A DNA stretch of 64,000 bases. It comes from Ectothiorhodospira shaposhnikovii (GTDB lineage: Bacteria > Pseudomonadota > Gammaproteobacteria > Ectothiorhodospirales > Ectothiorhodospiraceae). Below, in pieces: positions 26,871 through 35,648 of this stretch. Each line of letters opens with the position of its first letter. Position 1 is the stretch's first letter. A model generated the notes under the pieces. It searched no databases. It was not told the DNA's origin and saw only the letters and a program-made list of their open reading frames with translations. The stretch is from positions 186,001-250,000 of the forward strand of contig NZ_JAJMLZ010000004.1 of assembly GCF_022227765.1 (NCBI RefSeq), in the 5' to 3' direction. The position numbers and the translations under genes are program-made.

Positions 26871-28538
26871 TCAGCCCTCCAGGCGCCGGTACTTCACCCG
26901 GTGGGGCTGGTCCGCCTGGGCACCCAGGCGCTTCTTGCGGTCTTCCTCGTACTCCTGGTAGTTCCCCTCGAAGAACACCACGTTGCCGTCCTCCTCGAAT
27001 GCCAGGATGTGGGTGGCGATGCGGTCCAGGAACCAGCGGTCGTGGGAGATCACCACTGCGCTGCCGGGGAAGGCCAGCAGGCCTTCTTCCAGCGCCCGCA
27101 GGGTTTCCACGTCCAGGTCGTTGGTGGGTTCGTCCAGCAGCAGCAGGTTGCCGCCGCTCTTGAGCAGCTTGGCCAGATGCACCCGGTTGCGTTCCCCCCC
27201 GGAGAGCTGCTTCATCTGCTTTTGCTGATCGCCGCCCTTGAAGTTGAAGCGGCCCACGTAGGCCCGCGAGGGCATCTGGTACTGCCCCACCTGGATGATG
27301 TCCTGGCCGTTGGAGATCTCTTCCCAGACGGTCTTTTCATCCGCCAGGGCGTCACGGCTCTGATCCACATAGGCCACCTGGACCGTCTCGCCGATGCGGA
27401 TGGTGCCGCTGTCGGGCTGTTCCTGGCCCACGATCATGCGGAACAGGGTGGACTTGCCCACGCCGTTGGGTCCGATGACGCCGACAATACCCCCGCGCGG
27501 CAGGCTGAAGCTCAGGTTCTCGTACAGGATCCGGTCGCCATAGGCCTTGCCGACCCCGTCCAGTTCCACCACCACGTCACCCAGGCGGGGGCCCGGCGGG
27601 ATGTAGATTTCCTGGGTCTCGCTGCGTTTCTGGAATTCCTGGGAGGAGAGTTCCTCGAAGCGCTTGAGGCGGGCCTTGCTCTTGGAAGTACGGCCCTTGG
27701 GGTTGCTGCGCACCCATTCCAGCTCCGCTTCCATGTTCTTGCGGCGGGCGCTTTCCTGCTTTTCCTCGATGGCCAGGCGCTTTTCCTTCTGTTCCAGCCA
27801 GGAGGAGTAGTTGCCTTCCCAGGGGATACCGTGGCCCCGGTCCAGTTCCAGGATCCAGCCCGCCACGTTGTCCAGGAAGTAGCGGTCATGGGTGACGGCC
27901 ACCACGGTGCCGGGAAATTCCTGCAGGAAGCGCTCCAGCCAGGCCACGGATTCGGCATCCAGGTGGTTGGTGGGTTCGTCCAGGATGAGCATGTCCGGGG
28001 AGGAGAGCAGCAGACGGCACAGGGCCACGCGGCGGCGCTCGCCGCCGGAGAGCTTGGTGACATCGGCGTCCCAGGGGGGCAGGCGCAGGGCGTCGGCGGC
28101 CACTTCCAGCTTGCGATCCAGATCCCAGGCGCCGGCGGCGTCGATCTTGTCCTGCAGTTCCGCCTGTTCCGCCAGCAATGTGTCGAAGTCGGCGTCCGGA
28201 TCGGCAAATGCTTCTGCAATGGCGTTGAACCTGTCCACCAGGCCCTTGATCTCGCCGACACCGTCCTCCACGTTGCCGCGCACGTCCTTGGCTGGGTCCA
28301 ACTGGGGTTCCTGGGGCAGGTAGCCGATCTTGATGCCCGGCTGGGGACGGGCCTCGCCGACAATATCCTTGTCCACGCCGGCCATGATGCGAAGCAGGGT
28401 GGATTTGCCGGCCCCGTTGTACCCCAGCACGCCGATCTTGGCGCCGGGGAAGAAGTTCAGATAGATGTCCTTGAGGATTTCCTTCTTGGGCGGGACAACC
28501 TTGCCCACACCATTCATGGTGTAGATGTACTGGGCCAT
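26871..28538 (-). CDS. ettA: EttA, energy-dependent translational throttle ABC-F protein
   Basis: A 555-residue cytoplasmic ABC-F ATPase that binds the ribosomal E site and gates elongation according to ATP/ADP ratio. Two Walker A motifs (GYNGAGKST and GPNGVGKST), two signatures (LSGGERRR and LSGGERNR) and two Walker B motifs ending DEPTNHLD and DEPTNDLD are present. The N-terminus [18 protein letters not shown] and full length match EttA rather than Uup or YheS. No membrane segments. Confidence 0.96.
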   Translation of the reverse strand: MAQYIYTMNGVGKVVPPKKEILKDIYLNFFPGAKIGVLGYNGAGKSTLLRIMAGVDKDIVGEARPQPGIKIGYLPQEPQLDPAKDVRGNVEDGVGEIKGLVDRFNAIAEAFADPDADFDTLLAEQAELQDKIDAAGAWDLDRKLEVAADALRLPPWDADVTKLSGGERRRVALCRLLLSSPDMLILDEPTNHLDAESVAWLERFLQEFPGTVVAVTHDRYFLDNVAGWILELDRGHGIPWEGNYSSWLEQKEKRLAIEEKQESARRKNMEAELEWVRSNPKGRTSKSKARLKRFEELSSQEFQKRSETQEIYIPPGPRLGDVVVELDGVGKAYGDRILYENLSFSLPRGGIVGVIGPNGVGKSTLFRMIVGQEQPDSGTIRIGETVQVAYVDQSRDALADEKTVWEEISNGQDIIQVGQYQMPSRAYVGRFNFKGGDQQKQMKQLSGGERNRVHLAKLLKSGGNLLLLDEPTNDLDVETLRALEEGLLAFPGSAVVISHDRWFLDRIATHILAFEEDGNVVFFEGNYQEYEEDRKKRLGAQADQPHRVKYRRLEG

Positions 28539-28679
28539 GGATTCAACCTGTGAGTGAAACGTAACCCCTTATTATGTGGAATCGGTCGTGGACTTTCCAG
28601 TGACATAAGGCCTTGCCGCTGATGCCCCGGCATGGTTCGCTGATCGGAAAACGGCTTGCGCGGCGACGGAGGGTCTGCA

Positions 28680-30566
28680 ATGCTGAAGCCCCCTCAGCCT
28701 GGCATGCAACGTCCCGGACCTGACTGTCATGATCTCATCCATCCTGCCGGATCAAGGAACGCTTTGATGGGGCGGCCCGATGAGAGATGGCCCTTGCTGC
28801 ACGGGATGATGGCGGGAGGATTGGCCCTGTTGCTGTTCCTGGCGGCCGACACGGCCTGGGAGCGTCAGCTGACGGATCGGGCTCGGGCCGAGGTCACCAG
28901 CCAGCTGTCGACCCTTAGGGCGCGGCTGGAAGGAGAGCTCAATACCACCATCTTTCTCACCCGGACACTGGCGACCTACACTGCCCTGAATCCGTCCCTG
29001 AGCGAGGGTGATTTCAGCCGCGTGGCCGGCCAATTGATGGATGAAGCCCGGCAGGTCATTCGCAATATCACGTTGGCACCGGATAATGTCGTCCGTTTTG
29101 TTCATCCCCTGGAGAGTAATCAAGCGGTACTGGGGCTCGATCTGCTCCATCACCCCCTGCAGGGAGAGTCGGTCCGACGCATGATCGCGTCGGGTGAACC
29201 GGTACTGGCCGGTCCCTGGCCGTTGGTGCAGGGCGGCGAGGCCCTGATCATCCGTGTGCCGATTCATGTGCAGGAGGCGGGTGCGCCCGAACGTTACTGG
29301 GGACTGACCAGCGTGCCCGTCGACATGGAGGCGATCTACGCGCTGACGGGGCTGCGTGAGTTTCAGCAAGCACTGGACATTGCCATCCGCGGTCGTGACG
29401 GCATGGGGGCGCGGGGGGAAGTCTTTTTCGGCAATCCCGCGCTGTTCGATGACAGTGCCGTGCAGCAGGAAGTGACGATGCGGGGCGGTAGCTGGGAATT
29501 GGCGGCCGTGCCCCGGGAAGGCTGGCGGGCGGCGGCGGGAAGGCCTCCGGCCTGGTACCTTGCGGGTGTTTTGCTGGTGCTTGTCTGTGCCTTGACGGTC
29601 AGGAAGCTCTCCGATCAGGCCCTTCGGGTCAGGACTTCCGAGTTGCGATATCGCGCCCTGAGCGAGCGCCTGGAGGCCATCATTACCGCCATGCCCGATA
29701 TCTGCTTCGTGCTGGATCACGAGGGGCGTTATCTGGATATCTTCGGCGGTCAGGATGCGCGTTATTACCACCGCGGCCATCAGGCCTTGCTGGGCAGGCG
29801 CCTGCACGAGGTATTGCCCGCGGACAAGGCGGATGCCTTCCTACGGATGATCCGGGCGGCGCTGGACAGCGGGCATTTGCAGTTCATGGAATATGACTTG
29901 AAGGCGTCCGAGGTCGACGGTCTGGATCCAGGGTCGGGGCCGGGGGAACATCTGTGGTTCGAGGCCAGGATCATGCCCCTGGGGGCCCATGTCATGGAGT
30001 GCCCGGCGGTGATCTGCATAGCGGTGAACATCACCCAGCGCAAGCAGGCCCAGGATCGTATCCGATACATGGCCTTGCATGACCCGCTGACCGGCCTGGC
30101 CAACCGCGCTCTGCTGCAGGATCGCGTCCTGCACGCCCTGGAGCAGTCACGGCGCCATGGCACCTATAGCGCGGTACTGCTTCTGGATCTGGATGAGTTC
30201 AAGCCGGTCAATGACCGTTTTGGTCACGAGGCGGGCGACAGGCTGTTGTGCGAGGTGGCCAGACGCCTGGAAGGTTCGGTGCGGGCCATGGACATGGTGG
30301 CCCGGCTCGGGGGGGATGAGTTCGTGATTCTGTTGGAGGATTTTCCCGGGGTCGAGTTGCCCTGCGTGGTGGCCGAGAAACTGCTTGCGGTGCTGAACGC
30401 GCCCATCCCGGTGCAGGACAGCGAGTGCACCATCAGCGGCAGCATCGGCATCAGCATCTTCCCCCTCCATGGGGAGGATCATGACGCCTTGATGCGCCAT
30501 GCGGACCAGGCTCTGTATCAGGCCAAGGCGCGGGGCAAGAACCGCTATCAGGTTTTCACTGCCTGA
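28680..30566 (+). CDS. CHASE-PAS-GGDEF membrane diguanylate cyclase
   Basis: A 628-residue c-di-GMP synthase. Membrane segments (about 43-58 and 287-305) flank a periplasmic CHASE-type domain (about 60-280). A PAS domain (about 325-460, AIITAMPDICFVLDHEGRYL) precedes the GGDEF domain. The active-site motif RLGGDEF is intact near 543, and RAMD, five residues before it, is a full inhibitory I-site, so product inhibition is expected. ATG 28680 follows GGAGG by 7 bases. It overlaps the 3' end of yadH by 11 bases, tail to tail. Confidence 0.92.
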   Translation: MLKPPQPGMQRPGPDCHDLIHPAGSRNALMGRPDERWPLLHGMMAGGLALLLFLAADTAWERQLTDRARAEVTSQLSTLRARLEGELNTTIFLTRTLATYTALNPSLSEGDFSRVAGQLMDEARQVIRNITLAPDNVVRFVHPLESNQAVLGLDLLHHPLQGESVRRMIASGEPVLAGPWPLVQGGEALIIRVPIHVQEAGAPERYWGLTSVPVDMEAIYALTGLREFQQALDIAIRGRDGMGARGEVFFGNPALFDDSAVQQEVTMRGGSWELAAVPREGWRAAAGRPPAWYLAGVLLVLVCALTVRKLSDQALRVRTSELRYRALSERLEAIITAMPDICFVLDHEGRYLDIFGGQDARYYHRGHQALLGRRLHEVLPADKADAFLRMIRAALDSGHLQFMEYDLKASEVDGLDPGSGPGEHLWFEARIMPLGAHVMECPAVICIAVNITQRKQAQDRIRYMALHDPLTGLANRALLQDRVLHALEQSRRHGTYSAVLLLDLDEFKPVNDRFGHEAGDRLLCEVARRLEGSVRAMDMVARLGGDEFVILLEDFPGVELPCVVAEKLLAVLNAPIPVQDSECTISGSIGISIFPLHGEDHDALMRHADQALYQAKARGKNRYQVFTA

Positions 30567-31332
30567 TCCCGATGCCCTTGTTGAGCAGGTAGAGGGCGAT
30601 ACCGTAGAGCGCCAGGATGAAGCCGATGATGATGCCGTAGGACAGCCACAGGCTGAAATCCGTTACCCCCAGAAAGCCGTAGCGGAAGGCATTCACCATG
30701 TACAGGATCGGGTTGAACATGGAGACGCCCTGCCAGAACTCCGGCAGCAGGCTGATGGAATAGAACACCCCGCCCAGGTAGGTGAGGGGGGTGAGAATGA
30801 AGGTGGGGATGATGGAGATGTCATCGAAGCTGCGGGCAAACACCCCGTTGATCAGCCCGGCCAGGGAGAACAGGGCCGCGGTGAGGACCACCACGGACAG
30901 GGCCACTGCCGGGTTGTGGATGCTCAGGGGGCTGAAGAACAGGGACACCAGGGTGACCGCCACTCCCACCGCCAGGCCCCGGCAGATGCCGCCGCCCATG
31001 AAGCCCAGGATGATCAGATAATTGGGGACGGGGGAGACCAGCATCTCCTCCAGATGGCGCTGGAACTTGGAGCTGTAGAACGAGGACACCACGTTGGCAT
31101 AGGCGTTGGTGATCACCGCCATCATGATCAGACCCGGGATGATGAAGTCCATGTAACGGATGCCGTCCATCTCCCCGATCCGGGCGCCGATCAGGCCACC
31201 GAAGATGACGAAGTACAGCCCCATGGTGATCACCGGGGGCAGGATGGTCTGGATCCAGATGCGCGAGAAGCGCAGGACTTCCTTGATGATGATGGTCTTG
31301 AAGGCGATCCAGTTGCTGTGGGCATTCGTCAT
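30556..31332 (-). CDS. yadH: YadH-type ABC-2 transporter permease
   Basis: A 258-residue permease with six membrane segments (about 25-45, 63-85, 110-135, 142-165, 172-195, 227-250). The family motifs LPPVITMGLYFVIFGGLIG and FNPILYMVNAFRYGFLG identify the YadH/ABC-2 branch. It overlaps the ATPase gene by 4 bases (ATGA), forming a two-gene exporter. The substrate is not established for this pair in any organism I can name. Confidence 0.93.
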   Translation of the reverse strand: MTNAHSNWIAFKTIIIKEVLRFSRIWIQTILPPVITMGLYFVIFGGLIGARIGEMDGIRYMDFIIPGLIMMAVITNAYANVVSSFYSSKFQRHLEEMLVSPVPNYLIILGFMGGGICRGLAVGVAVTLVSLFFSPLSIHNPAVALSVVVLTAALFSLAGLINGVFARSFDDISIIPTFILTPLTYLGGVFYSISLLPEFWQGVSMFNPILYMVNAFRYGFLGVTDFSLWLSYGIIIGFILALYGIALYLLNKGIGIRQ

Positions 31333-32252
31333 TTTGCGCGCCCCCTGTCCACCATGTGCATGAAGAGTTGTTCCAGTCGATTGGTCTTGTTGCGCATGCT
31401 GCGCACCTGGATACCTTCCCGGTTCAGGTCCACGAACAGGCGGTTGAGGCTCACGTCCCGATCCACGTCCGCCTCCAGGGTGAGTTCATCCACCCAGCGC
31501 AGGCGATGGCCGGTCAGATCGGGCAGATGCACCAGGGGGCGGGTCAGATCCAGGACGAAGGTCTCCGTGTTGAGCTGACTCAGCAGGCCCTTCATGGTGG
31601 TGTTTTCGATGATCCGGCCGTGATCGATGATGGCGATGTTGCGGCAGAGGGTCTCGGCCTCTTCCAGATAGTGGGTGGTGAGGATGATGGTGCACCCCTG
31701 TTGGTTGATGTCCTTGAGGAACTGCCACATGGAGCGCCGTATCTCGATGTCCACTCCGGCGGTGGGTTCGTCCAGGATCAGCAGTCGGGGCTCGTGGACC
31801 AGGGCACGGGCAATCATCAGACGCCGTTTCATGCCGCCGGAAAGCATGCGGGCCATGTCCTTGCGCTTCTCCCAGAGACCCAGTTCCACCAGGTATTTTT
31901 CCGCCCGTTTCCAGGCCTCCTTGCGGGGGATGCCGTAGTAGCCTGCCTGGTTGACCAGGATTTCCTGTACCGGTTCGAAGGTGTTGAAGTTGAATTCCTG
32001 GGGCACCAGCCCCAGGCAGCGCTTGGCGGCATACAGATCCCGGTCAAGGTCATGACCGAAGATGGACACGCTGCCGCCGCTCTTGTTCACCAGGGAGGCG
32101 ATGATGCTGATGGTGGTGGACTTGCCGGCCCCGTTGGGGCCGAGCAGGGCAAAGAAGTCCCCGGGCTCCACGTCCAGGTCGATGCCTTTGAGGGCCTCAA
32201 GGCCGTTCTTGTAGGTCTTGGTGAGCTGACGGATGCAGAGGGCTTTGGGCAT
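31329..32252 (-). CDS. yadG: YadG-type ABC transporter ATPase
   Basis: A 307-residue ABC ATPase. Walker A LLGPNGAGKSTT, signature MLSGGMKRRL, Walker B LLILDEPTAGVD and switch His in LTTHYLEEAE. The C-terminal extension (about 235-307) is the usual regulatory region of YadG-like exporters. It pairs with the overlapping YadH permease. Confidence 0.94.
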   Translation of the reverse strand: MPKALCIRQLTKTYKNGLEALKGIDLDVEPGDFFALLGPNGAGKSTTISIIASLVNKSGGSVSIFGHDLDRDLYAAKRCLGLVPQEFNFNTFEPVQEILVNQAGYYGIPRKEAWKRAEKYLVELGLWEKRKDMARMLSGGMKRRLMIARALVHEPRLLILDEPTAGVDIEIRRSMWQFLKDINQQGCTIILTTHYLEEAETLCRNIAIIDHGRIIENTTMKGLLSQLNTETFVLDLTRPLVHLPDLTGHRLRWVDELTLEADVDRDVSLNRLFVDLNREGIQVRSMRNKTNRLEQLFMHMVDRGRAK

Positions 32253-32381
32253 GGTCTGTCTGTGGCATTCCCGCAGGAGAGGGCGAGTAAAACAGCAAAT
32301 TCTAACATAACTTCGAAGCCGGGCTTCTGCGCACCGTAAAACCGCGTAAAATGGTCACTCACGCCTTCTCAGGACACACCC

Positions 32382-33770
32382 ATGCTCGACTGCTTCGATA
32401 CCCGTTCCGACGCCGATCTCATCGCCCTCGTCCCGGTGGAAGGGGATACCCTTGAGCCGTGGCTGGCGGATCAGCCGGCACGTATCGGCAACTGGGTGCG
32501 GGCCTCCCGTTTCGAGGGGCGTACCGGCAGTGTCCTGCCCCTGCCGGACGAGGACGGCAAGGTGCGGCGGGTGCTGGTGGGCGTGGACAGCCAATCCTCC
32601 ACCTGGGCCATCGGCAATGTCTCCAGTCGCCTGGGAGAGGGGACCTATCACCTGGCGTGCGACTGGCCGCTGGAACGGCTGACCCGGGCGGCCATCGGCT
32701 GGGGTCTGGGGTCGTATCGCTTCGAGCGTTACAAGACCTCCGAGCGGCCACGGCCGAGGCTGAGCCTGGCGCAATTGCCGGCCGCCGATGCCGATGCGGT
32801 GATGCGGATGGTGACCGCCATCGGACGGGTCCGGGATCTGATCAATACCCCCGCCCAGGACATGATGCCCCAGCACCTGGCCGAGGCGGCCCGGGAACTG
32901 GCCCATCGGCATGGGGCCGTCTTCAGCGAGATCGTCGGCGAGGACCTGCTGACGCAGAACTACCCCTGCATCCATGCCGTGGGCCGTGCCAGCACCCACC
33001 CGCCGCGCCTGATCGAACTGCGCTGGGGAGATCCGGCCCATCCCCGGGTCACCCTGGTGGGCAAGGGGGTCTGCTTCGACAGCGGCGGCCTGGACATCAA
33101 GCCCGCCAGCGGCATGCGCCTGATGAAGAAGGACATGGGCGGTGCCGCCCATGTGCTGGGGCTGGCCGACCTCATCATGGGGGCCGGGTTGCCCGTGTGC
33201 CTGCGGGTGATGGTGGGCGCGGTGGAGAATGCCATCTCCGGCGACGCCTTTCGCCCCGGCGACGTGCTGCGTTCCCGCAAGGGACTGACCATCGAGATCG
33301 ACAATACGGACGCGGAAGGCCGGCTGGTGCTCTGCGACATGCTGGCCGACGCCGCCGAGGAATCCCCCGAGGTGCTGCTGGATTTCGCCACCCTGACGGG
33401 GGCGGCCCGGGTGGCGGTGGGCACCGAGATCGGTGCCTTCTTCACCAATGACGAGACCCTGGCCGAGGGCATCGGCCGGTATGGGGAGGCGGAGGAGGAT
33501 CCCTGTTGGCGCCTGCCGCTGCATGCCCCCTATCGTTCCCAACTGGACAGCCGGATCGCGGACCTGACCAATACCGGCAGCGGACCCTACGCCGGTGCCA
33601 TCACCGCCGCCCTGTTCCTGCAGGCCTTCGTGCCCGACGGGCAGGTCTGGGGACATTTCGACATCATGGCCTGGAACAACCGTAACCGTCCCGGCCGCCC
33701 CAAGGGCGGCGAGGCACTGGGGGTACGTGCCGCCTTTGCCTGGCTGGAGGATCGCTACGGCAAACGCTGA
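32382..33770 (+). CDS. M17 leucyl aminopeptidase family protein
   Basis: A 462-residue two-metal aminopeptidase. Metal-binding and catalytic motifs are GKGVCFDSGGLDIKPASG, MKKDMGGAA and the M17 signature NTDAEGRLVL. The N-terminal non-catalytic domain (1-165) is shorter and unlike that of PepA, and the sequence fits the PepB-related branch common in alpha- and gammaproteobacteria. Probably acts in cytosolic peptide turnover. Monocistronic, divergent from yadGH. Confidence 0.92.
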   Translation: MLDCFDTRSDADLIALVPVEGDTLEPWLADQPARIGNWVRASRFEGRTGSVLPLPDEDGKVRRVLVGVDSQSSTWAIGNVSSRLGEGTYHLACDWPLERLTRAAIGWGLGSYRFERYKTSERPRPRLSLAQLPAADADAVMRMVTAIGRVRDLINTPAQDMMPQHLAEAARELAHRHGAVFSEIVGEDLLTQNYPCIHAVGRASTHPPRLIELRWGDPAHPRVTLVGKGVCFDSGGLDIKPASGMRLMKKDMGGAAHVLGLADLIMGAGLPVCLRVMVGAVENAISGDAFRPGDVLRSRKGLTIEIDNTDAEGRLVLCDMLADAAEESPEVLLDFATLTGAARVAVGTEIGAFFTNDETLAEGIGRYGEAEEDPCWRLPLHAPYRSQLDSRIADLTNTGSGPYAGAITAALFLQAFVPDGQVWGHFDIMAWNNRNRPGRPKGGEALGVRAAFAWLEDRYGKR

Positions 33771-33794
33771 CCTTGGCCTTGGGTGTATTGCCTC

Positions 33795-35225
33795 TCAGTA
33801 GGCCCCCAGGTCCAGGCTGGCCCCGCTGATGCGGCTGATGGCCACCGCATAGGCCGCCGTCCGGTAGTCCATGACCCGGTCATGGGCCCGGCGCATGCGG
33901 TCGATCTCCTGGAAAGCCACCCGCATGGCGTCATCCAGTCCGGAGCGCACCAGGTCCAGTTCGTCGGCACCGCGCAGCAGGGATTCTCGCAGCCAGTCCG
34001 GGGACTGCTCGCCGCTCATGAGTTCCAGGGCGGAGACGATGTGCTGTCCCCGCACTTCGTCCAGGCGGCGTTCCAGGCGGCCGAAGCGCATGTGGGAAAG
34101 GTTGCGGATCCATTCGAAGTAGGACACCACCACGCCGCCGGCGTTGGCGTAGATATCCGGCAGGATCACCGTACCCCTTGCGCGAAGGATCTCGTCCGCC
34201 TCGAAGGTGATCGGGCCGTTGGCCGCCTCAATGACCAGGGGGGCACGGATGCGCTCGGCGTTGCCGGCGTGGATGACCCCTTCCAGGGCGGCGGGAATCA
34301 GGATGTCGCAGTCCCGTTCCAGCGCCGCAGCACCCGGTTCCACCCATTCCACCCCGGGAAACCCCTGTACGCCGCCGGTCCGGTTCATGTACTGGCGGAC
34401 TTCCTCCACGTTCAGGCCCGCTTCGTGGACCAGGGCGCCGTCCCGTTCGATGATGGCGATGATGTGGGCGCCGTCCTCTTCCTGGAGCAGCTTGGCGGCA
34501 TGGTAGCCCACGTTGCCCAGGCCCTGGATGATGATGCGCTTGTCCTTGAGACCGCCTTCTAGTCCGGCTTCGGCTATGGCTTCCGGGTGGCGGAAGAACT
34601 CCCGCAGGGCATAGTGGATGCCCCGGCCGGTGGCATCCAGCCGGCCCGGCATGCCGCCCAATTCCACCGGCTTGCCGGTAACGCAGCCCACGTAGTTGAT
34701 GTCTTCCGGGTACAGGTTCTTGTAGGTGTCCAGGATCCAGGCCATCTCCCGCTGGCCCGTGCCCACGTCCGGGGCGGGGACGTTGGTGGCCGGGCTGAGA
34801 AATCCCCGGCGGGCCAGTTCCCGGGCAAAGCGTCGGGTGATGAGTTCCATCTCGTCGCGGGAATACTGTTCCGGATCGATGCACAGGCCGCCCTTGGAGC
34901 CGCCGAAGGGAATGTCGACGATGGCGCATTTGTAGGTCATCAGGGCCGCCAGGGCCTCGGTGGTGTCCTGGTCGATGCTGGGGGAGAAGCGCAGGCCGCC
35001 CTTGGCGGGCAGGCGGTGGGTGCTGTGTACCGCCCGCCAGCCGGTGAAGGTACGCACCTCACCGCGAATCTTGAGGGGAAAGGTGACCTGCAGGATGGCG
35101 CTGCAGGTCTTGATGGCCCGGTCGGCGCCCGGTTCCAGTTTGACGAAGGCCAGGGCGCGATCCACCATCCGGGCCACGCTCTGCTGGAAACTCACGGGCG
35201 GCGGGGACTGTGTATCGTCCGGCAT
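33795..35225 (-). CDS. Glu/Leu/Phe/Val dehydrogenase, probable glutamate dehydrogenase
   Basis: A 476-residue NAD(P)-dependent oxidative deaminase. GWRAVHSTHRLPAKGGLRF and TYKCAIVDIPFGGSKGG hold the substrate-binding and catalytic lysines, and GLGNVGYHAAKLL is the dinucleotide fold. The length exceeds typical 415-450-residue enzymes because of a C-terminal helical extension (about 415-476). AGGAG precedes ATG 35225. Substrate could be glutamate or a branched-chain amino acid; glutamate is the more likely. Confidence 0.9.
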   Translation of the reverse strand: MPDDTQSPPPVSFQQSVARMVDRALAFVKLEPGADRAIKTCSAILQVTFPLKIRGEVRTFTGWRAVHSTHRLPAKGGLRFSPSIDQDTTEALAALMTYKCAIVDIPFGGSKGGLCIDPEQYSRDEMELITRRFARELARRGFLSPATNVPAPDVGTGQREMAWILDTYKNLYPEDINYVGCVTGKPVELGGMPGRLDATGRGIHYALREFFRHPEAIAEAGLEGGLKDKRIIIQGLGNVGYHAAKLLQEEDGAHIIAIIERDGALVHEAGLNVEEVRQYMNRTGGVQGFPGVEWVEPGAAALERDCDILIPAALEGVIHAGNAERIRAPLVIEAANGPITFEADEILRARGTVILPDIYANAGGVVVSYFEWIRNLSHMRFGRLERRLDEVRGQHIVSALELMSGEQSPDWLRESLLRGADELDLVRSGLDDAMRVAFQEIDRMRRAHDRVMDYRTAAYAVAISRISGASLDLGAY

Positions 35226-35316
35226 GGCTGACTCCTGGCGTATGGGCTGTCTGAGTTCAGCCTACACCCGATCCCGCGGGAGATGCCAATCCCGGGCCGG
35301 GGATCGCTGATCCGGG

Positions 35317-35505
35317 TCAGGTGGCGGGTTTTTGCTGTCGTCGGCCGAGTTTGTCCCTCAGTACCCGCCGGGTGTTCTTGTCGGCGTCGCTGAAGACGAA
35401 GCGGCCGGCCAGCACGCAGCCCTTCATGCCCGGCTCACAGGGGCGGTTTTCCACCTTGTGGCAGAGCCCCTTGCTTTCATGGGGACAACCCCAACCTCCC
35501 ATCAT
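35317..35505 (-). CDS. Cys-rich 62-residue protein of unknown function
   Basis: A small cytoplasmic protein with four cysteines (7, 15, 23, 30) in the pattern CPHxSKGLCxKVxxRPCxPGMKGC, followed by a basic tail. Spacing of about 7-8 residues and a His after the first Cys suggest a zinc or iron-sulfur site. AGGAG precedes ATG 35505 (a second ATG follows directly). A longer in-frame opening reaches into the adjacent repeat and is not credible as coding. It lies between cydC and the glutamate dehydrogenase gene. I do not recognise the family by name. Confidence 0.7.
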   Translation of the reverse strand: MMGGWGCPHESKGLCHKVENRPCEPGMKGCVLAGRFVFSDADKNTRRVLRDKLGRRQQKPAT

Positions 35506-35563
35506 GGTCTCCTGTCTTTTGTCGTTTTCGGCATCTTCCCCGTCATCACTCCCGCTGTCTTCC

Positions 35564-35632
35564 GCCACTCCCGCGAAAGCGGGAGTCCAGGACTCCGGTC
35601 AGTGATTGGATTCCCGCCTGCGCGGGAATGAC
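35564..35632. repeat. 69-bp double-hairpin intergenic repeat, copy 3
   Basis: CTCCCGCGAAAGCGGGAG hairpin at the left and ATTCCCGC...GCGGGAAT at the right, in the same orientation as copy 1, located just downstream of cydC. Confidence 0.85.
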
Positions 35633-35648
35633 GCGATTCCTGCAAAAT

